NCBI RefSeq assembly: GCF_021532655.1
Contig: NZ_JAKGAS010000006.1
Coordinates: forward strand, 186,001-250,000
Direction: 5' to 3'
DNA: 64,000 bases
Source of the DNA: Paraglaciecola algarum
Lineage (GTDB): Bacteria > Pseudomonadota > Gammaproteobacteria > Enterobacterales > Alteromonadaceae
The notes beneath the pieces are model-generated. The model ran no database searches and was not told the origin of the DNA. It was given only the letters and a program-made list of their open reading frames with translations. This document shows, piece by piece, positions 19,010 through 28,412 of this stretch (within the stretch, counting starts at the first letter, position 1; the number at the start of each line of letters is the position of its first letter). The position numbers were made by a program, and so were the translations under genes.

Positions 19010-21475
19010 TTAACTCGCTTTAGCCACTCTTGGTTTTCTTTTCGCCTTAGGTTTCGGCGCACCGCCTAATAATTCATGGGGGGCAAAATCATCAACGTTA
19101 ATGGTACGTAATCTGCCTAGTTCAGTTACACGTAATAATTCAGCTTGCTGTTCATTGATTACCTCCAGCTCTAGGCCTTTTTCAGCTAATTTATCGAGTT
19201 GAGTGAATGGGAAACGTTGTCCCGCTGCTTTACATATTTTGTCATATATTGGTTCCGCAGCCACAATGTTTTCTAGCGTTTGCTCTAAATCACCAAACAA
19301 ACTTCCGTCAATACGAGCTAAGTATTGGTCTTTGCCTAAACGTGTCCGTACATCATTTGGTGTTTGTAATAATTTAGCTATTTTATGATCAAGCTTATCA
19401 GACGGACGTTTGTATTTTTTGCCAAATGGCATAACCACCAATTTTAGTACTTTTCCTAAAATTTTATTTGGAAAATTATCCAATAACTCTTCAAGTGCAA
19501 TTTCTAATCTTAATAAACTATCTTGCATGGCCCAGTGCATTAAAGGTGCATCTTCAGCCTTGCGACCTTCGTCGTCAAAACGTTTTAGCACACAGGATGC
19601 TAGGTACAAATAGCTTAGAATATCGCCTAATCGAGCAGACACTCTTTCACGGCGTTTAAGATCGCCACCTAAAGTTGCCATAGCGATATCAGACAAGAGT
19701 GCTAAATTTGAACTGTAGCGTTGCATGGAGCTGTAATAGCCACGGGTATGGTCCATAAAAGGCGCTTGAGTAAACTTTGCAGCCGTTAACGAGAACCATA
19801 AACTACGGAAAAAGTTACTCGTGGCAAATCCAATGTGTCCGAATAAGGCTTGGTCAAACTGGTTTAATCCTTCTTCTTCATTTTTATTATTGGCGGCGAC
19901 TATTTCAGCTAAAACATAAGGATGACAACGCATAGCGCCCTGTCCATAAATCATCATATTTCGCGTCAATATGTTAGCGCCTTCCACCGTAATGGCGATA
20001 GGCGCGCCTTGATAACCACGACCTAGATAGTTGTTTGGCCCAAGCATGATCCCTTTACCACCATGAATATCCATGGAATCTGAGACTAATTGCCGAAGTT
20101 TTTCAGTGAGATGGTATTTACAAATAGCCGAAACAACCGACGGTTTTTCACCTATATCAATTCCTTTAGTAGAAAATGACGTAACCGCATCCATCAAATA
20201 AGTATTACCACCTATACTGCCTAGCTTCTCTTCAATACCTTCCATTTTACTGATGGGTAATTTGAACTGGCGGCGGATCCTAGCATAGGCACCAGTAGCT
20301 AAAGCAATGGACTTAGCTCCACCTGCAGAAGTTGATGGCAGAGTAATAACTCGACCTACAGATAGACATTCGACTAACATACGCCAGCCTTGACCTATCA
20401 TTTTTTCGCCGCCAATAATAAAGTCGATTGGCACGAATACATCCTGTCCTCTTATCGGTCCGTTTTGAAATGCTATGTTTAGAGGAAAGTGGCGGTTACC
20501 AATATCCACACCTTCAGTTTCTCTAGGCACTAAAGCACAAGTGATACCTAGGTCTTCTTTTTCTCCTAATAAACCATCAGGATCGTACAATTTAAATGCC
20601 AAGCCAATAACCGTTGCCACCGGGGCTAGCGTGATATAACGCTTGTTAAAGGTAAGCTTCATACCTAGCACTTCTTTACCTTCCCATTGTCCTTGACAAA
20701 CAATACCGGAATCTGGCAAAGACCCTGCGTCTGAACCCGCTTCAGGCCCAGTCAAGGCAAAACAGGGAATTTCGTCGCCAACTACCAATCTGGGTAAATA
20801 ATAATCTTGTTGTTCTTGCGTGCCATAAAGCTGTAACAGCTCTCCAGGACCGAGTGAATTAGGTACACCTACTGTGCTGGATAAAGCTGAACTGACCCCT
20901 GATAATTTTTGTAATACGCGAGATTGGGCATAGGCCGAAAAATCTAAACCACCGTATTGTTTATGGATGATCATGGCAAAAAACTTATTCTCTTTAAGAA
21001 ATTGCCAAATCTCTGCTGACAGGTCAGTATCCTTGTGGCTTATTTGCCAGTCATCACACATAGCGCAAACTTCTTCAACTGGCCCATCTAAAAATGCTTG
21101 CTCTTCTGCTGTTAATCTAGCTTGAGGTATATTATGTAAGGTTTGCCAATTGGGATTACCACTAAATAATTCGCCATCCCACCAGACTGTTCCTGCTTCA
21201 ATGGCATCTTTTTCTGTGTTAGACATTTCTGGCATGATATTTTTATACATCTTAAGCAGCGGTGAAGTGATGTATTGTTTGCGGATAGATTCAATGTTTA
21301 AGGGGATAGCAAAGACTAGAAATAATAGCCAGGTAATTTCACCGACAATATTAAAAATATTACCAATTAATAATAGACAAAAAATAGTGACACATGCGTT
21401 GAATAGCTTCATTCTAAAGTAACTAACAGTGCCTAAAGTGGCGATGATAAATAAAAACCATATTAACATTTGCAT
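19010..21475 (-). CDS. fadE: Acyl-CoA dehydrogenase FadE
   Basis: An 821-residue acyl-CoA dehydrogenase of the large FadE type (E. coli FadE has 814), which carries out the first, FAD-dependent step of fatty-acid beta-oxidation. Two or more hydrophobic helices at the N-terminus (about 1-60) suggest inner-membrane association, as in E. coli. The dehydrogenase core includes [20 protein letters not shown], the [17 protein letters not shown] region and [20 protein letters not shown]; the C-terminal FadE-specific region follows and ends in a Lys/Pro-rich tail ([15 protein letters not shown]). A FadR-like palindrome lies just upstream of the start. Confidence 0.95.
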   Translation of the reverse strand: MQMLIWFLFIIATLGTVSYFRMKLFNACVTIFCLLLIGNIFNIVGEITWLLFLVFAIPLNIESIRKQYITSPLLKMYKNIMPEMSNTEKDAIEAGTVWWDGELFSGNPNWQTLHNIPQARLTAEEQAFLDGPVEEVCAMCDDWQISHKDTDLSAEIWQFLKENKFFAMIIHKQYGGLDFSAYAQSRVLQKLSGVSSALSSTVGVPNSLGPGELLQLYGTQEQQDYYLPRLVVGDEIPCFALTGPEAGSDAGSLPDSGIVCQGQWEGKEVLGMKLTFNKRYITLAPVATVIGLAFKLYDPDGLLGEKEDLGITCALVPRETEGVDIGNRHFPLNIAFQNGPIRGQDVFVPIDFIIGGEKMIGQGWRMLVECLSVGRVITLPSTSAGGAKSIALATGAYARIRRQFKLPISKMEGIEEKLGSIGGNTYLMDAVTSFSTKGIDIGEKPSVVSAICKYHLTEKLRQLVSDSMDIHGGKGIMLGPNNYLGRGYQGAPIAITVEGANILTRNMMIYGQGAMRCHPYVLAEIVAANNKNEEEGLNQFDQALFGHIGFATSNFFRSLWFSLTAAKFTQAPFMDHTRGYYSSMQRYSSNLALLSDIAMATLGGDLKRRERVSARLGDILSYLYLASCVLKRFDDEGRKAEDAPLMHWAMQDSLLRLEIALEELLDNFPNKILGKVLKLVVMPFGKKYKRPSDKLDHKIAKLLQTPNDVRTRLGKDQYLARIDGSLFGDLEQTLENIVAAEPIYDKICKAAGQRFPFTQLDKLAEKGLELEVINEQQAELLRVTELGRLRTINVDDFAPHELLGGAPKPKAKRKPRVAKAS

Positions 21476-21489
21476 AATAAACTCTATTA

Positions 21490-21502
21490 GAGGTCAGACC
21501 AG
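21490..21502. promoter_or_regulatory. FadR-like operator upstream of fadE
   Basis: GAGGTCAGACCAG, 15 bp before the fadE start, contains the FadR core GGTCnGACC exactly and matches the E. coli consensus CTGGTCnGACCAG at all but two positions. This position fits repression of beta-oxidation in the absence of acyl-CoA. Assignment is by motif only. Confidence 0.5.
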
Positions 21503-21733
21503 AAATTCAAAGGTATATTTTTGCTAAACAAAGATCAAGCGTAACCTTATTGTATTAGCAAATTATTTGATCTGAGGTGTATGCTGATTGATCTTATGCC
21601 GAATCGTTTTCTTAAAGAATAACCAGAGCTGTACTTGAGAATTGATTATTCTTTCTATTTATATACAGCTTATATGCAGCATTAATCTGAGGAGGAATAA
21701 TATAATAGTGTTAAGTTAGCAGAGCTGGCCGTT

Positions 21734-22495
21734 TTACTGCTGTGCGGTTTTATTTTCGGTGAAGGTAAACTTTTTCAGGCGAATTTCACCTTGTTCATCC
21801 CCGTCTTTAAACTGTTGCAATTTAACCAGTTGATAATTAAGTTTTGGGGCAAACCAAGCAATAGTTTCTCTTGATGAGTTATCCCGCTCTAAAATAACTT
21901 TAATGCTATCTAACATTCCGTAGGGCAATTGTAATTTTTCCTGGCCAATTACTTTTACATCATAGTGTCTTAATTGGCCTCGATTATTAATAAGGTCATA
22001 TGAAAACTCTTTTGCCCCGGAGGCCAGTTTTAGTTGAGCGTCTAAACGGTATAGTTGATTGTCGAAATGACCATTCCAACTGATAGGCTCTCCATTATTG
22101 ACGGTGATATTTTGATTTTCTTTAGAAAACTCAATGCCTATATTTTTATTAGAACCCGTTCCTGTACGTTGGTATATATAAGTTTTAGGTATGATTGTAT
22201 TGTTTTCGAATGAAAATATACTGGTTTCGGCACGTTTATCAGATAAGAAAAATGCAGATACTTTTGAATAGTAATCTAAGGTCAATTGACCGGTTTCATC
22301 AGAAGATAGCTCTAATGTCGCGTAACCTAAATCTCTACCAAAACGAAAGGCAGAATATTCAGCTTTGAATGATTTTAGAGTAGGGGAGTTGTCTGCATTA
22401 ACTTGATGAATGAATAATAAGCTCGTTAGTATGGCAATCCAAATAGCCACTAACCTAGCCAATGGCATAACCCATTTCTGGTAACTCTTTATCAT
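21734..22495 (-). CDS. DUF3108 family periplasmic protein
   Basis: A 253-residue exported protein with an N-terminal hydrophobic signal (LVAIWIAILTSLLFIHQVNA) and a beta-rich DUF3108 body with the recognisable segments SAFRFGRDLGYATLELS, TSIFSFENNTIIPKTYIYQRTG (read in two parts) and ETIAWFAPKLNYQLVKLQQF. The family is an outer-membrane or periplasmic beta-barrel-like domain of unknown function that often follows purN in gammaproteobacteria. The start at 22495 overlaps purN by 41 bp; a second in-frame ATG at 22468 would leave a 14-bp overlap. Either way it is coupled to purN. Confidence 0.82.
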   Translation of the reverse strand: MIKSYQKWVMPLARLVAIWIAILTSLLFIHQVNADNSPTLKSFKAEYSAFRFGRDLGYATLELSSDETGQLTLDYYSKVSAFFLSDKRAETSIFSFENNTIIPKTYIYQRTGTGSNKNIGIEFSKENQNITVNNGEPISWNGHFDNQLYRLDAQLKLASGAKEFSYDLINNRGQLRHYDVKVIGQEKLQLPYGMLDSIKVILERDNSSRETIAWFAPKLNYQLVKLQQFKDGDEQGEIRLKKFTFTENKTAQQ

Positions 22496-23111
22496 CTAAT
22501 ACTGCCTTATTGTTTACCATTTTTAATCTGTTTGTGCAGAACCAATTAATCACTAATGGATACATCTTACGTTCTTGTTCCTGAACTCTTTGGGCTAACT
22601 CATCAGTTTCTTGTTCTGCAAAAATAGGCACTTTAGACTGCAAAACCACAGGGCCACCGTCAAGTTCAGGTGTAACAAAGTGAACCGAAGCCCCATGTTC
22701 TTTATCTTTAGCGTCTATCGCCCGCTGATGTGTATCTAAACCTTTGTACTTGGGCAACAAAGATGGGTGAATGTTCAACATACGCCCTAAATAATGTTCA
22801 ACAAATACAGGCGTGAGGATCCGCATAAAACCGGCCAATACAATTAAATCAGGCTGGTATTGGTTAATAGTCTGCATAAGTTTCTGATCATACTCTTGAC
22901 GACTATCAAAGCCTTTGTGATCGATAAAAATAGCCGGAATATTTGCATTTTTAGCTCGGGTTAAACCATAGGCAGATTCTTTATTGGCAATAACTGCGGA
23001 GACTTTCCCGTTTATTTTGCCCAATTCAATTTGGTCAAGAATCGCTTGTAAATTGGAGCCGTTACCTGAAACCAATACCACCAATGATTTTGAATTACAC
23101 TCGTTTGACAC
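22455..23111 (-). CDS. purN: Phosphoribosylglycinamide formyltransferase (GART)
   Basis: A 218-residue enzyme that formylates GAR with 10-formyltetrahydrofolate, the third step of purine synthesis. The start codon is GTG and directly follows the purM stop (TAAGTG). Motifs: VLVSGNGSNLQAILD (phosphate loop), LAGFMRILTPVFV, the catalytic NIHPSLLPKYKGLDTH with Asn and His, and HFVTPELDGGPVVLQ with the conserved Asp. The C-terminus overlaps the DUF3108 gene. It is in an operon with purM. Confidence 0.95.
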   Translation of the reverse strand: MSNECNSKSLVVLVSGNGSNLQAILDQIELGKINGKVSAVIANKESAYGLTRAKNANIPAIFIDHKGFDSRQEYDQKLMQTINQYQPDLIVLAGFMRILTPVFVEHYLGRMLNIHPSLLPKYKGLDTHQRAIDAKDKEHGASVHFVTPELDGGPVVLQSKVPIFAEQETDELAQRVQEQERKMYPLVINWFCTNRLKMVNNKAVLDDKELPEMGYAIG

Positions 23112-24149
23112 TTAGTTTATCTCAACCTGTTGTTCTGACTGGCTGTTTTCAATATGGCCAATAACCCAGGCGTTTTCGCCTAACTGGTTTAAAATTTCAA
23201 CTGCTTGGTCGGCTTTATCTTTTGGTAAAGCTATCACTAAACCAACACCACAATTAAAAGTACGGTACATTTCGTGAGTCGTCACATTACCTTTTTCTTG
23301 TAACCAATTGAATATGCCTGGCCATTGCCAGCTGCTGCCATCAATCACTGCTTTAGTACCAGCTGGTAATACTCGAGGAATATTTTCCCAGAAACCACCG
23401 CCAGTAATATGTGAAATAGCGTGAACTTCGATTTGTTCCAATAGTTTTAGGACAGATTTTACGTAGATACGGGTTGGTTCTAATAAATGCTCAGACAAGG
23501 CTTTGCCTTCGAACAACTCGCTAGTATCACTGCCAGACACTTCGATAATTTTACGGACTAGAGAATAACCGTTTGAATGAGGCCCAGATGAACCTAATGC
23601 AATGAGTGTATCGCCATCAGCTACTTTTGAACCGTCAATCACATCGTCAGCTTCGACTACACCTACGCAGAAACCCGCGACATCGTAGTCTTCACCGTGG
23701 TACATACCTGGCATTTCAGCAGTTTCACCACCGATTAAAGCGCAACCCGACAATTCACAACCTTTACCTATACCGGTTACTACTTCTGTAGCTGTGTCTA
23801 CGTTTAGTTTGCCTGTGGCGTAATAATCTAAGAAAAATAAAGGTTCTGCACCTTGTACTATCAAATCATTTACACACATGGCGACTAAATCAATACCTAT
23901 ACCAGCGTGTTGTTTCAGATCCATAGCGAGTCTAAGTTTGGTACCCACACCGTCAGTGCCTGAAACTAATAGTGGTTTTTTGTATTTTTCTGGAAGAGAA
24001 CACAGTGCGCCAAAACCGCCTAAACCGCCTTTTACCTCGGGTCTATGGGTTTTCTTTGTGACCGATTTAATTCGTTCGACTAGCTGATTGCCTGCGTCTA
24101 TGTCGACTCCAGCGTCTTTATAACTTAATGATGAATTGTTGTCGCTCAC
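23112..24149 (-). CDS. purM: Phosphoribosylformylglycinamidine cyclo-ligase (AIR synthetase)
   Basis: A 345-residue ATP-dependent enzyme of purine synthesis that closes the imidazole ring to form AIR; the length is identical to E. coli PurM. Signatures: [19 protein letters not shown] at the N-terminus, [46 protein letters not shown] and [16 protein letters not shown]. purN follows with no gap. The upstream 260 bp to the divergent DUF2066 gene should hold the promoters; no clear PurR palindrome was found there. Confidence 0.97.
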   Translation of the reverse strand: MSDNNSSLSYKDAGVDIDAGNQLVERIKSVTKKTHRPEVKGGLGGFGALCSLPEKYKKPLLVSGTDGVGTKLRLAMDLKQHAGIGIDLVAMCVNDLIVQGAEPLFFLDYYATGKLNVDTATEVVTGIGKGCELSGCALIGGETAEMPGMYHGEDYDVAGFCVGVVEADDVIDGSKVADGDTLIALGSSGPHSNGYSLVRKIIEVSGSDTSELFEGKALSEHLLEPTRIYVKSVLKLLEQIEVHAISHITGGGFWENIPRVLPAGTKAVIDGSSWQWPGIFNWLQEKGNVTTHEMYRTFNCGVGLVIALPKDKADQAVEILNQLGENAWVIGHIENSQSEQQVEIN

Positions 24150-24428
24150 GTCTTTACCTCAATTGGCCACAAAAAAAAGAGCGCAGATTTTAGCAGTTTG
24201 CTTGGGGAATACCAATTAAAGATAACCTGTTTGCTCATCGAATTTTTATCTAGGTGTTTAGTTTGCTTATAAATTAATCATAATTATCAATTTGTATGCT
24301 CTGCTTGCTAGGTTTGCTATTGAGTTTGTTTAAGAGTCTCACTAATTTGTTAAACAGTTGATGAATTTTATCTTTAAATAAAAGACAATATGCTTTTTGT
24401 CATTGATTTTTGAGGAGTATTGGTTCAA

Positions 24429-24469
24429 ATGCCAATAAAACAGTGGCCCAAATGCCAATAAAACAATAC
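24429..24469 (+). repeat. 23-bp tandem duplication at the DUF2066 start
   Basis: ATGCCAATAAAACA occurs at 24429 and again at 24452, preceded each time by CAA. The first ATG lies 11 bases after GAGGAG and opens a 10-codon frame (MPIKQWPKCQ) ending in TAA at 24459-24461, inside the true gene start. The second ATG is the gene start but is displaced from the ribosome site by the duplication. Confidence 0.85.
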
Positions 24470-25567
24470 ATAGTTAAACTTGCATTTTGTTGGGTGATAT
24501 TATTTGCTTGGCATACCAACCTGCACGCAGCTGTGATTGAAGGATTGTTTGACGCGAACGTGGCAGTAATTAATCAATCTGATAATAATCGTGCAAAAGC
24601 ATTTCAACAAGGCATGAAACAAGTACTGATTAAAGTGCATGGAAGCGATGACTTGCTAAAAGATCAAGAAATTCGTAAAGCTATTACTAGAGTAACTCGT
24701 TACGTGCGGGCTTATAGTTATGAAACGGTAGATACCCAGCAATTTATTACTATTAACTTTGATCAAGATCGTATTTCAGAACTTATTCGCACTGCAGGTT
24801 TTACTATTTGGGGAAAAAGGCGTCCAGATACATTGGTGTGGTTAGGCATGCAATTGCCTGACAGTAATAACAAAACCTATTTGACTATAGATAATCAGCC
24901 ACAAATTTATGCTGCTATGAGCAAACAAGCGGCATATAGGGGGATTAACTTAGTTTACCCGTTATGGGATTTAAATGATGTACAAAATCTGAGCGTTTAT
25001 GATATCTGGGGGGGATTTACTCAGCGTATTATAGAGGCTAGTTACAGATATGGCGTACAATCGATTATTTCCGCTAGGGTGTATCAAAGTCAACAAGCAT
25101 CGGTGAGTGACGAAACGGAACTTGAACCGGTTGACTATAAACCAGGGCAATGGGTAGTGGATTGGACCAGTATTGAAGATGGAAAAATCTTGTCGGGCCA
25201 ATTGACGATTGATAGCTTTGAAGATCTCGCAGTACGTTTGATTAATGAATTGGCTGATCAACTTTCGGCCAAGTACGCTATTGATATTGACAGCCTTCAT
25301 TCAAATCAAGAAAAAACCAAAATTGTTATCAATAATATTGCAAGTATTGAGTCTTATGTGCAGGTGTTGGCATTTTTAGAAAGTTTAAGTGTGGTGAATA
25401 ATGCTACCCTGATCAACCAAAATGGTTCTAGAGCTACATTTGAATTGAGTTTGTTCGGAGAGTTTTCTGATTTAAATACCGCTTTAAAATTGGAAAGCAA
25501 ACTGCAACCTGTAATGGATGAATTTGGGCAATCGCTTAATAATGCGGAGTTCCTTTGGTTCAAGTAA
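24452..25567 (+). CDS. DUF2066 domain protein, exported
   Basis: About 371 residues from the ATG at 24452 (MPIKQYIVKLAFCWVILFAW, then HTNLHA, a signal peptide). The frame extends upstream to a TTG at 24410 with no ribosome site, so I prefer the ATG. The DUF2066 body begins IEGLFDANVAVINQSDNNRA and contains KVLIKVHGSDDLLKD-type repeats. It is a periplasmic protein of unknown function that often precedes hda in gammaproteobacteria. Its last 13 bases overlap hda. The start region carries a 23-bp tandem duplication that may affect translation. Confidence 0.8.
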   Translation: MPIKQYIVKLAFCWVILFAWHTNLHAAVIEGLFDANVAVINQSDNNRAKAFQQGMKQVLIKVHGSDDLLKDQEIRKAITRVTRYVRAYSYETVDTQQFITINFDQDRISELIRTAGFTIWGKRRPDTLVWLGMQLPDSNNKTYLTIDNQPQIYAAMSKQAAYRGINLVYPLWDLNDVQNLSVYDIWGGFTQRIIEASYRYGVQSIISARVYQSQQASVSDETELEPVDYKPGQWVVDWTSIEDGKILSGQLTIDSFEDLAVRLINELADQLSAKYAIDIDSLHSNQEKTKIVINNIASIESYVQVLAFLESLSVVNNATLINQNGSRATFELSLFGEFSDLNTALKLESKLQPVMDEFGQSLNNAEFLWFK

Positions 25568-26274
25568 CGAGTCAGCTTTCATTACCCGTTTCAATTAAAG
25601 AAGTGGAAACCTTTGAAAGTTATATTCAGGGGCAAAATGCTCAAGTCTGTGATTATTTGCAGCAGCTCTTAAACCAATTCAAAACCGACACAGTAGAACA
25701 TTGGTTAAGCTACTTGTTTAGTGAAAGTGAGGTAGGAAAAAGTCACTTATTATATGCAACTTGCCAACAGGCTGAGCTTGATAACATTAGTAGTATTTAC
25801 CTTAAGTTAGAAAGAAACACGGAATTAACCCCAGATGTATTGTTTGGGCTAGAGCATTATTCACTCATTTGTATCGATGATATTCATGAACTAGAAGATT
25901 CTAGGGAATGGCAAGTCGCATTATTTGATTTGATTAATCGAGTGAAAGAACAAAATACAGGGTGTTTGATAATGACAGGTAACCAACCGGCAAATCAGCT
26001 CCCGATTCAATTACCTGATTTACTGTCTCGTTTGTCTTGGGGTATAAATTTTCAACTTATTTCCTTAACCGATGATCAAAGACAACAAGCGTTGATCATA
26101 AGAGCTGAAATGCGAGGCATGAATATGCCTAAAGAAGTGGCTAAATTTTTGGTTAATCATTGGCCTAGAGATATGTCTTCGTTAATAAACTCTCTAGACC
26201 AACTAGATGAACAATCCTTGCAGCAGCAACGTATGCTCACCATTCCATTTGTAAAAAGTATTTTAGATTTATAA
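25555..26274 (+). CDS. hda: DnaA regulatory inactivator Hda
   Basis: A 239-residue AAA+ protein that, with the DNA-loaded sliding clamp, stimulates DnaA-ATP hydrolysis and limits re-initiation. The start is a TTG inside the end of the DUF2066 gene, preceded by GCGGAG. It keeps the N-terminal clamp-binding motif QLSLPV. The nucleotide loop reads SESEVGKSHLLYA, with fewer glycines than a standard Walker A (E. coli Hda has SREGAGRSHLL). Walker B is SLICIDDIHEL, the sensor region is LPDLLSRLSWG, and the C-terminus KLTIPFVKEILKL of E. coli is matched by MLTIPFVKSILDL. Confidence 0.93.
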   Translation: MVQVTSQLSLPVSIKEVETFESYIQGQNAQVCDYLQQLLNQFKTDTVEHWLSYLFSESEVGKSHLLYATCQQAELDNISSIYLKLERNTELTPDVLFGLEHYSLICIDDIHELEDSREWQVALFDLINRVKEQNTGCLIMTGNQPANQLPIQLPDLLSRLSWGINFQLISLTDDQRQQALIIRAEMRGMNMPKEVAKFLVNHWPRDMSSLINSLDQLDEQSLQQQRMLTIPFVKSILDL

Positions 26275-26305
26275 TCCAATTATTTATTGGTTAAACAATA
26301 ATAAT

Positions 26306-28249
26306 TTATGCCTTGTTTAGTCTGCCAGCAATTAAGGTTTGAACTGAGCTAGGCTCAGCAAGGGTGCTAATATCACCCAATTGCTCATGCTCGTTAGCCG
26401 CAATTTTTCGTAATATTCTGCGCATAATTTTACCAGAGCGTGTTTTTGGCAATGCTTGAGTCCATTGAATTAGGTCTGGGGTGGCGATAGGACTGATTTC
26501 CTGACGCACCCAAGTGTTGATTTGTTTGGTTAACTCACTATTAGTAACTTGCCCGTCAATTGGTGTAACAAATACATAGATACCTTGTCCTTTTATGTCA
26601 TGGGGAAACCCCACAACAGCAGCTTCGGCAATGGCAGGATGAGCAACTAAACAGCTTTCAATTTCAGCAGTGCCTAATCTATGGCCCGATACATTTAAGA
26701 CGTCATCTACTCGGCCCGTTATCCAATAATAGTCATCTTGATCACGTCGACAACCATCTCCAGTAAAATAAACATTCTCATAAGCACTAAAATAAGTATC
26801 GATAAACCTAGAATGATCAGCATAAATAGTACGAGCTTGACCAGGCCAACTAGCTTTAATAACTAAATTTCCTTCTGCTTCGTCAGATAATTCCTCACCA
26901 TCTTGATTTAATAAAGCTGGTTGAATACCAAAGAATGGCTTACTGGCCGCTCCTGGTTTAAGCTCAGTGACACTAGGTAGCGGCGTCATCATTATGCCAC
27001 CTGTTTCAGTTTGCCACCAAGTATCCACAATAGTGCAGTTTTTATTGCCCATGACTTCGTAATACCAATGCCAAGCTTCTGGATTGATTGGTTCGCCCAC
27101 TGAGCCTAATTGTCTTAAACTGGTTCGCTCTGTGTCTTGGATAGGCTTTGTGCCATGAGCCATTAAAGAACGGATCACTGTGGGCGCGGTATATAAAATA
27201 TTGACCTGATGTTTATCTACAATTTGTGCCACACGGTTAATATCTGGGTAGTTAGGTATACCTTCAAATAATAGGGTAGTGGCCCCATTAGCCAAAGGCC
27301 CATAGACCATATAACTATGACCTGTTATCCAACCCACATCAGCTGCGCACCAATAAATTTCATTTGGTTGATAATCAAACACATATTTGTGGGTCATAGC
27401 AGCATAAACTAAATAGCCACCTGAGGTGTGCACCACACCTTTAGGTACACCTGTTGAACCAGAGGTGTAGAGAATAAATAGAGGGTCTTCGGCTTGCATG
27501 ATTTCTGGCTCGCAAATACTAGTACAATCTTGGATTAATTCTTGCCAGCAAACATCTTGTGAATGCCAATTTATGTCACTACCTGTATTACGAAGTACTA
27601 TGGTTCGCTCAATGGTTTTGCAGCGATTGCCTGTTAATGCTTGATCAACATTACTTTTTAAAGGGACTGTTTTTCCGCCTCTACGGCCTTCATCTGCAGT
27701 AATTAATACTTTGGCTTCACAGTTGTTTATCCTATCTGCTATGGCGTTAGGAGAGAATCCAGCAAATATTATTGAATGTACTGCGCCAATTCTGGCACAG
27801 GCCAACATGGCATACGCAGCTTCGGCAACCATAGGCATGTAAATTGCCACTCGATCACCTTTACTCACACCTAACTTTTTTAAGCCATTAGCTAACTGAC
27901 ACACTTGATCGTGTAGCTCTTGATAACTAATGTGTTTATCTTTGCTTGGATCATCGCCTTCCCAAATAATGGCTGTTTGTTGTGCCTGTGTTTTTAGGTG
28001 CCTATCAATGCAGTTGTAACTTACGTTTAGTTCACCGTCTTCAAACCAGCGAATATCCACGTTGTTTTTGTCATAGGAGGTGTTTTTAATTTTGGTCGGC
28101 TGATGTGCCCAATTTAGTATCGATGATTGTTTCTGCCAAAATGTATCTGGATCATTAATTGACTCTTGATACATCTCTTCATATAGCTCAGGCGTAAGGT
28201 GGGAATTCTGTTTAGCTTGCGCCGGCACTGGGTATAATAATTCTGTCAT
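26306..28249 (-). CDS. acs: Acetyl-CoA synthetase, copy 2
   Basis: A 647-residue AMP-forming acetate-CoA ligase, closely similar over its whole length to the copy at 5134-7077. Motifs: [66 protein letters not shown] and the catalytic or acetylation lysine in [16 protein letters not shown]. It lies 163 bp downstream of nagP on the same strand, at the end of the GlcNAc locus. NagA releases one acetate per GlcNAc, so this copy may be dedicated to recapturing it. A hairpin in the gap (28321-28375) makes read-through uncertain. Confidence 0.95.
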   Translation of the reverse strand: MTELLYPVPAQAKQNSHLTPELYEEMYQESINDPDTFWQKQSSILNWAHQPTKIKNTSYDKNNVDIRWFEDGELNVSYNCIDRHLKTQAQQTAIIWEGDDPSKDKHISYQELHDQVCQLANGLKKLGVSKGDRVAIYMPMVAEAAYAMLACARIGAVHSIIFAGFSPNAIADRINNCEAKVLITADEGRRGGKTVPLKSNVDQALTGNRCKTIERTIVLRNTGSDINWHSQDVCWQELIQDCTSICEPEIMQAEDPLFILYTSGSTGVPKGVVHTSGGYLVYAAMTHKYVFDYQPNEIYWCAADVGWITGHSYMVYGPLANGATTLLFEGIPNYPDINRVAQIVDKHQVNILYTAPTVIRSLMAHGTKPIQDTERTSLRQLGSVGEPINPEAWHWYYEVMGNKNCTIVDTWWQTETGGIMMTPLPSVTELKPGAASKPFFGIQPALLNQDGEELSDEAEGNLVIKASWPGQARTIYADHSRFIDTYFSAYENVYFTGDGCRRDQDDYYWITGRVDDVLNVSGHRLGTAEIESCLVAHPAIAEAAVVGFPHDIKGQGIYVFVTPIDGQVTNSELTKQINTWVRQEISPIATPDLIQWTQALPKTRSGKIMRRILRKIAANEHEQLGDISTLAEPSSVQTLIAGRLNKA

Positions 28250-28320
28250 GATAGGTATCCATGCATAAAGTTTATAACTAATTAAACATTTTTAGCGTGT
28301 TACACGCACAGGTGAACCAT

Positions 28321-28375
28321 AAAGCGAGAACAGCTCGTATGAGAACTGCTCTTGTTTGAGAGCTACTCTCGCTTT
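28321..28375 (-). terminator. Long hairpin between nagP and acs copy 2
   Basis: AAAGCGAGAACAGCTC pairs with GAGCTACTCTCGCTTT with one mismatched region, around a loop of about 23 bases that itself has GAGAACTGCTCTTG pairing. It lies 37 bp after the nagP stop. It could end the nag operon or act as a processing or attenuation site before acs. No strong U-run follows. Confidence 0.5.
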
Positions 28376-28412
28376 AATAGGTTAAGAATGATTTTGAGAG
28401 ATTGAGTAGGGA

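Noticed and set aside
24150-24409. PurR operator before purM
   Set aside because: Only a half-site-like GCAGTTTGCTT was found near 24198; the ACGCAAACGTTTGCGT-type palindrome is absent.
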